Shown: positions 11,250 to 22,600 of the stretch, piece by piece | How the letters are laid out: every line of letters starts with the position of its first letter | Numbering within the stretch: the first letter of the stretch is position 1 | Source: Fasciolopsis buskii | Lineage: Eukaryota > Platyhelminthes > Trematoda > Plagiorchiida > Fasciolidae | Assembly: GCA_008360955.1 (NCBI GenBank) | Contig: LUCM01009229.1 | Coordinates: forward strand, 78,733-142,732 | Direction: 5' to 3' | DNA: 64,000 bases | Notes under the pieces: generated by a model | Databases searched by the model: none | Told to the model about the DNA's origin: nothing | Seen by the model: the letters and a program-made list of their open reading frames with translations, nothing else | Translations under genes and position numbers: made by a program

Positions 11250-11890
11250 CTAGTTTCCCTGTTTCTTGCCCGGAAATGTGTAACCGCGGTCACACCTTTT
11301 TCCTAGGCTTCCAAGACGGTTGTGGTACTTAAGGTAACCTTCCGCGGATAGCAGGAAGGGTCTCTTAGGGGAGGGGCTACTGCACCTGCGGCGACTCTGG
11401 CTGGACCGATCTCGTGGCCGATCTCTATTGACTGTTATGGTCATGCTGTAAGGTAACAGAACTGATCTAAACTGTCGGTTCTGCACTACGTGACCTGAGG
11501 GTCGACATGGCATCAATGCCACGCCGAACGATGGGTCCATTATTCGGCGCATGGATGTGCACCGTGGGTCCAATGAAGTCAGCCGGCGCCAGCCAACCAG
11601 AGCACTGAACTTAGGTGGTCTGGCCAAGCTGGAGCAAGAGTTAAGTGTTATGGGCGATTTCAATGCAACGGCAGGTAGTCCGTATTTTTCAATAAAATTC
11701 CAGATCTATGCACTAAAGCGCTGTGGGGCCAGTGACGTAGGCGCCGGGGTGTGCAGAATGTTGACTGCCACCATTGGTAAACACCGGGCATTGCAGTGTA
11801 AATGGCTCGGGAATGGTGGGAAAACGGCTGCTTCCACCCATCGATTTGTAGGAGCCATAATTGGTAAACTGGTTCAGCAAATTTCACTTA
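11250..11890 (-). pseudogene. Gypsy Gag remnant with nucleocapsid knuckle
   Basis: The 11663-11250 frame has a Ser/Arg-rich run followed by a stretch ending KYHNRLGSLGKRCDRGYTFP. This resembles the Cys/His nucleocapsid knuckle of flatworm Gypsy Gag, although the first Cys is replaced. The more distal 11887-11660 frame has LWLLQIDGWKQPFSHHS, similar to the capsid stretch L-W-F-x-Q-x-E. Gag packages the element RNA. Both frames are broken by stops, and the start codon is not identifiable. The knuckle is the stronger part of the call and the capsid part is weak. Confidence 0.55.
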
Positions 11891-13083
11891 CTGATTAACA
11901 GACGCTGTGAAATCAATAACCGCATTCCAGGAAGATTCTGTTTTGGATGCCGAAAGAATAATGAGGCATCCGGTCACAGATGTTTGAGACCGAGTTTGCG
12001 GGAGGAGAGCACGCAGGTGCACCTACTGTCACATACTGGTTTCTTTCAATTTAAATAATGTGCGCGTTAAGTTTCTCGGCGTGTAGTTGCTTTCCAATTG
12101 TCCACTTCGACTCATAGTCCGTTCCACTGGCCACATAAACAGTTCGTACCGTGAAATCTGTATAAACCAACTGTTTAAACTAACGATGTTTTCATTCTTG
12201 CTTTTCCAGGGCTCGAAGAGAAACAGATGCAACTTTCATACTATCACAAAAAATATTTTTGCTCGCCTACTTGTTGTGTTCTCTATTTTTTGATGCCATT
12301 CTGCTTCGGTGTAGTCGTTATAAACGGGAACACAGGGATGTACCAAGCTTTTAAGCTTGTCGCAGAAAAAGGTTTGCAGCATGCGCGCTGCTTACGTAGA
12401 AATACTCAGTAGTATGCTGTAAGCGATGCTATCGTGTGCGTCAAAGCTTGATGAGCTGTAAAAATCGTTAATCCATAGGGGGGCGGAAGGGAGCTAAGCG
12501 AGTGCGCCATTTTTCTTTTGCCCAGCATTTACCTAGCCGGTATCGGATCGGCACCGTTTGCGTTTCCGGCGTTTTTTCTTATGTACTGTCTGAATTCACC
12601 GGGTTTTACTGGTGAATCTTTACCGTTTTTTGCGGTTTGTTACCGGACGAGGGCAGGATCCGGTCCGGTTCCGACATACTACACGGGTAAGATTGCACAT
12701 ATTTGCAATCGGCCACTTTTAGAGGATAGGCTCCCTGCAGGCTGTTCGGCATTGTCGCCGGAAGCGTGATATTCTCTCTCCTTGGCGCGTCGGGTTTGCT
12801 CGGTGGCTGATTATATCTCTGCATCCTATGAAGGCCATTTGTTTTCATTTTCTGGCTGCCGTAACTGTAATCTTCCGTGGAGGTTGTACCCCACTTTGAT
12901 TGACAACGCGGAGTAGTTAAAATACGTCTGGCAATGGTACTCGTTCGCTCTTAATTGACATCCACTTGCCTTCTATGTGATATTTCATTCTCCCTAAGAT
13001 AATAGTCAATACTCAAAGACACTTGTTCCAAAATAATGACAATAATATTTTTAGTATAAGAACAAACGGTTTTTAGTGGTAAG
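11891..13083. other. Unassigned stretch between Gypsy and PTP retrocopy
   Basis: Open frames are all under 85 codons and none resembles a known protein. A 5' LTR of the Gypsy element would be expected here but no match to repeat R2 was seen. A CCGG-rich patch lies at 12.53-12.78 kb. Confidence 0.4.
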
Positions 13084-15011
13084 ATGTTTGCCTCCACCGA
13101 ACCCTTGGACGAAGAGGAGACATTGAAGAAACGGTTGCTCGAAGGTGACATCCGTGATGTGAAAACGCTGGTTTCGTTCCGCTAATCGCAGAAGTTGTGG
13201 AATTTACTCTATGAACACTTAAAAAACCGTTCTGTTCCGTCTGTTAGTAACGTAACATTCGAGGCTGCTCGTGATGTTCACAATCGTTGGAAAAATAGAT
13301 AGAGATGTCATCCCTTACGAATCTACGCGCGTCGTGCTAAACTCCGGTTCGGTTGGAAACTACATAAATGCTAGTTACGTCTAAGTGGCTGTTGCTCCGT
13401 CTCGGAGATATATACTAACCCAAGGCCCAATGCAACAAACGTCCTCGCATTTTGGCTCATGGTATGGGAGCGTCGCTCACCGGCCATCGTTATGTTAAAT
13501 CGGATATTAGAAAAGGGAATATTGAAATGTCACCCATATTTTCCATGGAAGTGCTTCCGTCCCACAATGTACTTCGATGACGTTGACCTTTCTATCAATT
13601 TAAATGTGAAGGCCACTCACGGACATTTCGTTAAGCGCATATTGTCTTTGTTGAGCCTAAGGACAGGTGAACAGCACGATGTGCTGCATCTGCATTTTAC
13701 CAGTTGGTCCGATTTCGGCGTTCCGTTCTCGCCAAGCAGCTTAATAAATTTCCAATAGACTGTGCGTAATTCGGGAGCCCTGGACGATCCGAAGCGTGCG
13801 GCAGTTATTCACTGCAGTGCTAGTGTTGGTCGCCCCGGTGCCTTTGCCTTGATCGATTTGGCTCTTCATTTGGTGGAAATGCTGGGAAATATCCGAAGCA
13901 CAGATCTAGATGGACTCTTCGTGGAACTCCGTCGTTGTCTAATGGGTATCATTCAGACCTCTGAGCAACTGCGATTTTGCTATCGTGCAATTGTCTAGGG
14001 TGCTGAAGTGATACTTTCCGTTCCACCCGAAGAAATCCCGTCATTGCCATTCTATCAGGATAGGCGGGAAAGTAAAGGTTCTAATTCAGACACTGCTGAA
14101 AGTTGGGATGGAATGACAGGGGACCAAGAGGGTGATTCCTTTTCTGGAGATTTTGACAAAATGGAAGATGACCAAGAGGGTTTCTCGGGACCTTCTGGAG
14201 AGATTGTGGATACCGAGGTCCGACTACTGTCGCGAGTCGGTGACTTCCAACAACTGTCACCTATACATTATTCGGACAGTAGGACCCTATCAGATTTGGA
14301 AGTCTCCCCGACAGTTTTGCGCTTTCCTTATGCAACGTGGGCTTCATCGTCAAGCCCGATAGACACATGTGATGAAGTAACCGCACAAGCACGTTCAGGG
14401 TGCTTTATTTCCACAGCCTTCACCGCGGACGTTTCATTTCATTCAATCGTCTCAGACTGCGGTCCTATGGACAAAGATTTGCCCACTACTCCATATTCTG
14501 ATTTGCATTGTTCTCCCGCGGGCATTCAAGATTACAGTGATAATCGCTTCTCGATGATTGAGGAACAAAATTCGCTTGGATCGTTGGATAATCCGAAGAA
14601 TCTGATTGCTCTCATTACCCAACGAGATTTGTCCAACGAAGTCCATGCTACTGAAATCAGTGGCCTCGGAGATGAAACGGAGAGGATCGAGGATATGAAT
14701 GGAACAATCACAGACCCACTGACTACCGAGTACCTCGCGGCTAGTTTAGATCTCAAAGAACGTCGTGGAGCTCGTCGCCTACGACGGCAGCGCACTCTCA
14801 AGTCTATCAAAGCCATTCGGGAAAGAATGCTATCCGAAAACCTTGAGCGAAAAAGGCTTCTTCCCCTTTCAATATCCTATAATATGCGTCGTTCTTTACC
14901 GAAAGTGGATACGTTCAAAGCCAACTCGGGGCTTTCGTGGGTGCTTCTTTAATTTTGGCTTTAACGGTCAGTGTGACTTTAGCGACTTACTCATACTGGG
15001 TTTGCCGATGA
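13084..15011 (+). pseudogene. Retro-pseudogene of a PTP1B-like tyrosine phosphatase
   Basis: Intronless remnant of a non-receptor protein tyrosine phosphatase. Motifs in order: NYINASYV (about 13362), RYILTQGP (13405), MVWERRSPAIVMLNRI (13459), the WPD loop as SWSDFGVP (13704, Pro to Ser), the P-loop as HCSASVGRPG (13810-13839; canonical HCSAGxGRSG, Cys kept, Gly to Ser and Ser to Pro), and the Q-loop IIQTSEQLRFCY (13951). Stops lie at about 13183, 13300, 13382, 13756 and 13996, with frameshifts near 13300 and 13430. A 314-codon open frame (14008-14952) covers the acidic tail and an Arg-rich region. After a frameshift, a hydrophobic stretch LALTVSVTLATYSYWVCR and a stop follow. This matches the ER tail anchor seen in PTP1B/TC-PTP. 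No poly(A) tract is obvious. Confidence 0.85.
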
Positions 15012-15379
15012 TTTTCAGTTAACTTAATTATCATTCGATGCCGTAACTCCAGCGTTGCAGAATGCGCTGTTCCCTTCGTTGGCCAATTTTCAAAATGAAC
15101 CCTGGATATCATTCTTTTGGACGTCTCATGCTCATCGTTTACGTCGTCCTGCCGCAAAATCATACCATTTTCTCCCTTATTCTGCCGGCCCGAAGAGGCA
15201 TTAACTTCCAGGAAGTCCTCGCTCGCTTTCTGCATTTTTCCCATCCTACGTTATTATGAACTCCACCCACTTTCGACGATTATATTGTTTTTTAAGCTAG
15301 TTACGAGGACTTAGCTGTGAGTGTACAATGAACATTATAAACTGTACAAATTTCTCTCACCCCTTCAACTTGCTATCAA
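15012..15379. other. Possible 3' UTR of retrocopy, otherwise unassigned
   Basis: Directly after the phosphatase stop codon. No poly(A) tract, no target-site duplication and no recognisable frame was seen. It ends where the LINE endonuclease remnant becomes readable on the minus strand. Confidence 0.3.
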
Positions 15380-16600
15380 TGGACTGACACTGTTCTGTGA
15401 TAAAGCATCCATATTTGCCACCACTTCTAATTCCCACCGATTCCGAAGACCCAAGTCTGGTCGTCTGCTGTTACTCATCGATGAGAAGTTCCTGACATAC
15501 TTTTCGGAGCTACCAATCCATGCGCAGACAACAGCGTGCCGACTACGGCATGGTCTCTTCTGCTCACTGGTTCATCCAACTCAAGGTTCCCTAGGTCGTT
15601 CAGTGCTCTCGTTATTACCAACTCAGGCTCTAAAGATGCTCGGCCAGATCTCCAGCGGGTCGCTGGGGTAACTTGCTGAACCCTTCCACTGGCGGACAGG
15701 AACTCCAGCAGTTGATACCCAAGGTATCTTCTGAGGCTCCCCCTTTGGGCTCACTGAATATCACGGACATCGAATTCCCTCATTATGAGAAGCTTTTCTA
15801 AGGCCGTACTCAGAAAATGAAACGGTTTCGGGTTCTCTGTTGACGCCGACGGTGGGCTTTGACACACGCCTGCAGATAAGATTCTGGAGCCTCCGGTCGA
15901 CCTGATGACTTCCATAGGCTGAATGTTTTGGGCACCCAATTAATGAACTTCTTGTGCATCTTACTTCTCAGCTAATCGGATCCTTGCGCCGCCTCCCACT
16001 CGTCCAGCTTCTCTATCTATTCCAAAGAATGAGTGTTCCCGCAACAATAAATCATCTTCCCTATCGGACTTCAGCTGGATCTCAGTGACAATCGCAGGTC
16101 CACATCCACAGTCATGAATTACAAATCCGGACAATTATTTCCTACATTTGCAGCATTTTTGTAGGACACTCTCGTCATTCCCCCGCTATCCTTTTGGCCG
16201 CTGAACGGAATGGAAGTAAGTTGCTTGAGACTTACCCGCTTCAAGTGGCAGGGGACGGATGTAACCTAAAGGATCAAGTGAGCTTCCAGAGTTTCCCGAT
16301 TGAATGTGCATAAACTAGCTCCCTACTCTGAGAGCGCTTTCTTTTCACATTATCCCTGGCCTTCCTCTGACCCTTTTCCCTTGAAATGCAGGTCAGGGAA
16401 AGATAAACACAGCTCAAACTCGTGGCTGGAGAACGAATAATCCGTGGGCGTTAAAACGGGCTTGCAACCTCAAAAGTAACCCACACACCCCTAGCAGAAC
16501 TACCAGCTGGTCTTGTCCCACTTTCAACTTATTCAATCCTGGACATCTTGAAATTAATTGTCTCAGACGTTTTTGCAGCCAGCGTATTCCACCCATTTAT
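15380..16600 (-). pseudogene. LINE ORF2 endonuclease fragment
   Basis: On the minus strand the order matches an apurinic-type endonuclease (EEP fold) of a jockey/CR1-like ORF2. A GGGARIRLAEK stretch is near 16.0 kb. LSAGVCQSPPSASTENPKPF is at about 15.88 kb, the position of the usual G-x-x-YRPP. LLIMREFDVRDIQ follows, where functional copies have GDFN. Then come LLEFLSASGRVQQVTPATRW, LVITRALNDL and DEPVSRRDHAVVG, the SDH box with Ser to Arg. The catalytic GDFN and SDH residues are both altered, so the domain is dead. Its RT half is missing, since the phosphatase retrocopy lies where it would continue. Confidence 0.65.
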
Positions 16601-18950
16601 CGCTCTATACCAAGGGAAAACTTTACATGCGCCAGCCGGAGGCAATGATTCACTAGTTCATTTCGTCTTTCCCTGGTTCCGGAGTCAGGGTCTTTGTGGA
16701 GATAGTACTCGGGAACACTTCCACTTAGACCTTTTGGTACCGCGAAAGTCGCAATCAAATTCATCCGACCCCTCCAGCCTTCCAATAAGAACAAGCTAAG
16801 TTCACTGAATCTCTGTCCATAGGCATTCCGTCTCGGATGTTCAGTCATACGTATGGTTAGTCGCTTCATTTCTAAATCATCCTTATCTTTTCGTCACAGT
16901 AGATGGCAAGCCCGAAAGCAGTATTCTGAATGGGTCCTAAAAGAAGACCCACACAGAAGAACAAAAATCTCCGCAATTCTGCAGGACAGCGCCGACCTCA
17001 GCCTAAACACTCTCCCCTTGGCTTAAATGCATCAACAACACACTGGTCAGCCCGTTTTAAATATGACCCAAGTTGAATCTCAAGGTCCTTTTTGTTGTCC
17101 ACCACATTCACCTCTAGGGGGCCATTCCCATCTTCCGTTTTGGCCTCCATTCGCTTCCTTGAAAACAGATGGTTTTTTGGCCTTAAGCTGTAGATCTCGT
17201 GTTCTCCCCGTTTTAATACTCAGATGATACCTATGTTTAGAGCTTTCTGTCCACAGAACCCAACCGCCTTCGCGCCTATGACGAAGAAAATTCCAGCAGC
17301 CTAAAGTGTCATAGCGTAGAAACGGCAAGAACAACTTTGGCCCAAGTTATGAGTCCTGGGATGTTCCACTAGTGACCAGCCTTGTCCGACCAAGCTCATA
17401 CGGCTCGGACGTAAAAGACCGATCATTTAAAAATTTCCCAATCCGCTTCAGTACCATGCCATCCATGCCAAAGTCTCGCGAGTTCAGCAGTTTCGGGCGA
17501 TGATTTACCGAGTCAAGTGTGGTACTGAAGAAGATATCACATGCCTCCATCCACTCAGCGAGTCACATGGTCCAAGAAGTACGGCGTGCTTAAAAAGCAA
17601 AACCTCAGCTCCCGAAGTCCATGTTGAGCTGGGCACACCTTTGGTTGTCGCTTCAGGTGTAGACGTACGTTCTCCCTGAAAATGAGTCCTAGAAATTTGC
17701 AGAGGACACTTGTCGGAATCACTGGTCTGTAACTGCCTGCATCCGAACGCGAGCCACCCTGGTGGATCGTCCCTACAGGTGCCAATTTCTAGCCCTGTGA
17801 TAATTATTCCTGCTGAATAGATGTCTTGTACAACCCGAAAATCGGCCAGGGGTTTTATGGTAGCCCGGTGGATCTCATCTAGACCAGCTGATTCAGAAAC
17901 GTTTACATTTCCTAGATGCAGGCGAAGCGCGATTGTGAGTGGTTTGTATCTGGTAATGGGATTGGGAGGTCTGACTCTCTACAAAGGACTTCGTCCAACT
18001 AATGTGTGCCGCCAAAGTAGCCACTTGATATTTTTGCCTTGTTGCTGCCACCCACTGCAACATAAGTTCCGTCTGTTATTAGTGGTCCGACCATCACAGT
18101 GATCTATTTGAGTGAACATAGGCAGAGCACTTCTTTGGCTGCTTCTGAACTCACCTGGATCACCTTGCCTGGTAGCTATACTCGGCCTTTTGCACTGACC
18201 TTTTAGCCCCATTTCTATGATTGTCATACCGTGCATTGGCATGACTGCTCCCGTCGGGCTTATAAAAGAACCATCCTCGGTCTCGACGTTTTGTAGCCAT
18301 AATTGTTCTCGCCTTCCACCACACTGCCCCGTCTTCTTTTTTCGTGTCCACTGCGGTGCAAACTCACCATGGAGGGCGAGTAGGAACCGTTTGGTGACTA
18401 GTCGCAGATCTTCCACATTGGTTTTATTACTGGCCCATGGCAGCTCCGATGCCCCCAGCGTGGAACGTCTCTACGTCCCTTTGCTTGAAGCTTCCGGCCA
18501 TCTTAGGCGTGAACTTTGAGAGCCACGCGCAAACTGTATTCAGTGGTTAGGCGATCACTCTTCCCCAAAGAGCGGGGAGTAGCGACTGCTGCATCTCCCC
18601 CTCGTTTAGTAATCACGAAGTTTATCAAGAGCGGTTTGCATCCGGCCCCATACCCAGTGCCCTTTTTAAAATGGCATTTTCATGTGACCGCCCTAGAAAT
18701 TCCTCTGCCGCCCACGTTACACATGCTCCAGCATCCGAGTTGATGTGTGCTGAGTTGGAATCGCCCACAGTGGGTACCTTGACGGGAGTAGATTTTGCGT
18801 CCGTCACTGCTTGAAACAGGTGGCTGTCCCTCGCAGTGCTCGAACCTGGGGGTAATTCACATAGAAAAGCGTCCTCTTTTATAGCCATGCAAGTTTTGTG
18901 GTGCATAACTGACACTCCTAGTGCTGGGTCTGACTCCAGATTCCGAATGA
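16601..18950 (-). mobile_element. LINE (jockey/CR1-like) ORF2, decayed
   Basis: Minus-strand ORF2 remnant. At 18915-18625 the endonuclease shows VPTVGDSNSAHINSDAGA (a decayed GDFN-x-P-x-I-x-W box). At 17.9 kb the RT begins with SAGLDEIHRATIKPLADF. At 17785-17555 HQGGSRSDAGSYRPV and RENVRLHLKRQPKVCPAQHG are RT blocks 1-2. At 17550-17347 STTLDSVNHRPKLLNSRDFG, IGKFLNDRSFT and LVTSGTSQDS are the palm up to the usual G-x-PQGS. Past 17334 the FADD box is degraded. DNKKDLEIQLGSY near 17.06 kb marks the thumb. It abuts another LINE endonuclease at about 16.6 kb, so the copies lie head to tail. Many stops and frameshifts. Confidence 0.75.
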
Positions 18951-20054
18951 TTCATTTTTTCTCTAATGAGGAAGGTACTTATCCGCTAGGAAAGTTCTTT
19001 TTCCTGTCCCGGCTACATGCCGCAAATTGCCCCACCACTGCTCAGAACGTATGATCATCGCCGGATTGTCAAGTTTACTTAACTGCGATGCGCTGCGCTT
19101 GCTGACCCCCAGCTAACTCAAATAGCGTCTCCAAAATGTTACGCATACTACATACATTTGCGCGGACGGTCACTTCTTAGGTTCTAAGTCATGCGGTGGC
19201 AGCACAAGTTGACTAGTTGGTTCCTACGGTTGCCTGCAGCCTTGGCAAGTCTCCAGCCCCTGTGTATCTGAAGAGATTTCATACGTGGAATTGAGACCCG
19301 GATGGAGTATTAAAGATGCCCCTTTTTGTTTGTGACTTTCACATAAAGTGGAGTCACTAAGCGCTTGGGCTACGCCTTTATTCTAATTCTCATCTTTTGC
19401 CGGGCGCTCCTAGGGCTATGATCCAGGAGCCCTCTAGTACATTGCTGCTCCGGTAAGTCCTCTTCGACTACATAACTAAGTTGTACATAACCTTTTACCA
19501 CATCCTCGGTTCCAACTCCCTCATGGTGAGGTCAGGCTAGTCCACAAGACTTGCGGATTGAGCAAAAAATCATATTCAAGTTTCTTCTACGGGCGGGCCA
19601 TAGTTTCATACTGCGCTTCGACTGCAAAGACCCCGTTCTCAGCCTTTGATACTAATTTCGGAGGAAACCTCAGGAGTGCTTCCAAAATAGTAGAACACCA
19701 ACAACCAGAGGGTTAGCAGCGAAAATACAGTATGAAAACACTGAAAAGAGAGCGGCAGCATTTTTCTTACCAAGATAATTCAACATTGATGTGGAAACCG
19801 AAGAAAGGCATAGTGCTGAAGGACATACGGATTGGCGCTTTGCATTTCGGGGGAGATGAACAAGATCGTCGGAGGAAGGAAACGGTCCTGGATAATTTTT
19901 GGGAACAACATTAGCTACACATTGCAGAAACAGGCTTTAAACTGGGAAACACTGAGGCCAATTATCATTTCTTTCTGCAGTTTACTCCTTGTATTACCAA
20001 TTCTGTGCTTGAATTGCGACTTGATGTGTTTCAGGGCTCCGAGAGTTTTCAACT
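18951..20054. other. Unassigned stretch
   Basis: No frame above 96 codons and none recognised. It may hold 5' parts of the LINE below it or the 3' UTR of the LINE above it. I see nothing that decides. Confidence 0.4.
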
Positions 20055-22600
20055 CCATGTTATTCCTTCCTTTGAGGCGGGTTCTCGTCAAAGATGAACA
20101 GCGGGGCATCTCTACACGGTAGACTTCGCAGTAGCTTGAAAGCAATGACGAGGTCACCTATGAGCCGTTTGTGGCATAGTGGCTGCAATTCCAAGGACTC
20201 TAGCTCTGCCTGGTAGGTTAGCCCTCTTAGTCCTTGGGTTTTTCTTTTGAAGACCCGTTGGAATTTTTCTAGGATTATCTTGTCCTGCACCAAATTGGGC
20301 ACCCAGGATTGTACTGCGTACTGAAACTGAGGACGCACTATCCCTTTGTACACGGGTACGAATAACCTAAAGTTCAGAGAGTATTGATTTTCGGAATTTC
20401 TATAACTCTCGATTTGCCTTACCAGCTGCTCATCGGGTTAATTTCCTGAAGGACTCATGGACGGTCACCCCCAGATCCCTCTTTTCTGTTAACTTAAGAA
20501 TTTCCTGCTGGACTGCACGGTTTAGCTGCCTATGGTCACTTTGCCTCAGATGGCCAGATGGTTTCACTTTCTGGTATTCATTGGCATTAACGACATAGGT
20601 GACCAAGTGCGTATGGTGTCCAGAACGCTTCTATTGGTTTGTCCCTCGAGTTTCTTGCGATGTTTGCGTCACCATTAGATAAATAATAGGGGGATTTGAT
20701 TGCTGCAGCTAGGCCACTGACGGGCAAAAAGAAGAGCTTCGGTCCTAACACCAAACCTTAAAGCACCCCACTGAAAGCACTTGTCAGAGAGAACAACGCT
20801 CCATCAACCCCAAATATAACCTGCTGTAGTGGAGATAGTCAGCAATCCATATCATGACTGAGATCCCAGCTAGTAAAGTGGCAGCCCGCAAATTACCGAA
20901 TAGGTAGTCTAAAAATCCAAGGAGCGCACTTCTACTGGATCCTCCTTTCGGATCTGGGATTTGCGCCATTCACGCGTGATAGAAAATATGTCAGACACGA
21001 TTTTCAGCTGACAGAATGGTGCCAGTTCCTTGATTAGCTATCTACTGACTTCATCTCAGATGCAACGGTCCTCTACCTTTGGCACCATTGGGAAAAGGCA
21101 CGCCGGAGGGCAGTTGCCTTTGTCACCCCAATTCGATCTCTCTTGTATTTTGGTCCACTTTCACCCTCCTCCAGCTACCTTGAACCTTTCCCGCAGTGGA
21201 AGGCAGATTGAGCAGTGCTCTTAAATGGGTAGCAACGACGTCCGCTGGTGGTTCGAGAATAGCCGGATACATGATGCCTAGGCCCGCCGCCTTATGAGTG
21301 TTCAGTCCTCGTAATATTGATGCCATGTCATTTGTCCCAACTACTAAGTCTTCCTTTCTTTATGATCTGGTTTTTAGTGTATCACTTGGGTTGTTGTGAA
21401 GTCTCGTTCTTGCACCGACTAGAAACAAACTAGAAGGTTCTTGCCCTGTATTTCACTGTTAAAACCCTGTCACCTGTCTCGGTGCGAAAATTACCTACGG
21501 CGAACTTCAGTTTGTCGCTGGATTATACATGGTTAAAATAAGTGCTTTGGTTCCATTTAGCTTTCTGTTTCAGGCCTAGCTTGCATGACCCTCCACAGAA
21601 TCCTGGCTTGCTTTCAATGGCTTTTATTCCTTACATTCTTCTCTGATGTCCCCGACTAGAAGACCATCTCTTCCACGCCCGTTTTCTTTTCTGATGAGAT
21701 TTTCTGACTGCAATCTTCATCCAGGGGATTTTCCCTTTCGACCGACATTTTGAATATGGGCAAGTGTTCCGTTATTCACCAGCCTGTGGGTAATGTACTC
21801 CCAGAGAAAGTCGACCTCGTTATTATCAGTGTGCCATTTTAGGGCAGTAGCCCTGCGGGGCAAAGCCCCTGCGTGAATTTCCGCATGTAATCTTCTCTGC
21901 TTATCCCGGAGTCCAAGGGTTCTCCCTGCCGTACACGGGCTGGGTTACCATACGGTCACTTCGGCCAACCGATGCAATTTCCCTCAGGTAATTTAAGACA
22001 GACTCAATCTCCCCCACCACTAGACCCAAAACGGAGGGGGAGTGGTTACTCCTCTAACGGGTTGGTTGGCTGATAAACATTGAGTGCATAAGATCAACCA
22101 TTTTTTCTTCGATCAACGCTTCCACAGCTCGCCTTCCCTTGCGGTCAAAGAAGGAGGTAGTAAGGTATCCCACAGCGTTATTTCCTCTCCTTCCATGCTG
22201 CTTCCCAGTATATAGTAGAGAAGGTTATCACTTTCCTCTCTTGATTCCGCCATGCCTAGGTAGAAGCAAAAGGTTAATGTTCTCTGTTGTTAAGGTGATT
22301 ATTATAAAAGCCACCTGAATAGATGGGAACTAAAATGGGTCCTACGGGGTTGCTGAGAGTGGCATGTAATTAGTGGCACAACTCCGCCTGCTGTCCCGCC
22401 ATCCTCCACACATTGTCTGTAGCGGTGGTAGTCCTGTGGACCTATTATCTACCCTTTGGAATTATCATGAAATCTCATTTCTGTCAGTGCGCTGCAATTG
22501 GCGTCCCTGAAATCTCACACATTAACCCCATTTCCCCCTCACCGCAGATACCAGTGTAAAAGATGCCCATTCCTGACCACACCCTGCCGTTTCTCTGAAT
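20055..22600 (-). mobile_element. LINE (jockey/CR1-like) ORF2, decayed
   Basis: Minus-strand ORF2 remnant running from endonuclease to C-terminus. Near 22.5 kb ALTEMRFHDNSK, DYHRYRQ and GGTAGGVVPLI match the endonuclease A-x-TETW and GGGV region (Thr-Glu kept). At 21326-21123 the RT starts: SILRGLNTHKAAGLGIMYP, then VATHLRALLNL. Near 20.7 kb a decayed FADD region is followed by TEKRDLGVTVHESFRKLTR (20.45 kb). 20353-20060 is the C-terminal thumb: MYKGIVRPQFQYAVQSWVPN, GLRGLTYQAELESLELQPL, then RLIGDLVIAFKLLR. Several stops. Same general family as the copy at 16.6-18.95 kb. Confidence 0.75.

Larger units (their letters stand above)
4868..11890 (-). mobile_element. Ty3/Gypsy LTR retrotransposon, decayed, nested
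   Basis: The minus strand carries in order gag (11.89-11.25 kb), aspartic protease (11.24-11.0), RT (10.99-10.06), a 2.35 kb LINE insertion, RT-connection and RNase H (7.71-6.91), an integrase zinc finger and catalytic core (6.95-6.2), a C-terminal tail to 5.75 kb, and an LTR-like block near 4.87-5.17 kb. The order protease-RT-RNase H-integrase defines Ty3/Gypsy. The nucleocapsid and protease style resembles flatworm Gypsy elements. A matching 5' LTR was not found between 11.9 and 13.1 kb. All domains carry stops or frameshifts, so the element cannot be autonomous. The pieces are described separately. Confidence 0.85.

Noticed and set aside
14452..14816. Minus-strand frames opposite the phosphatase tail
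   Set aside because: They are shadows of the long plus-strand frame, whose composition and motif order explain the open stretches.
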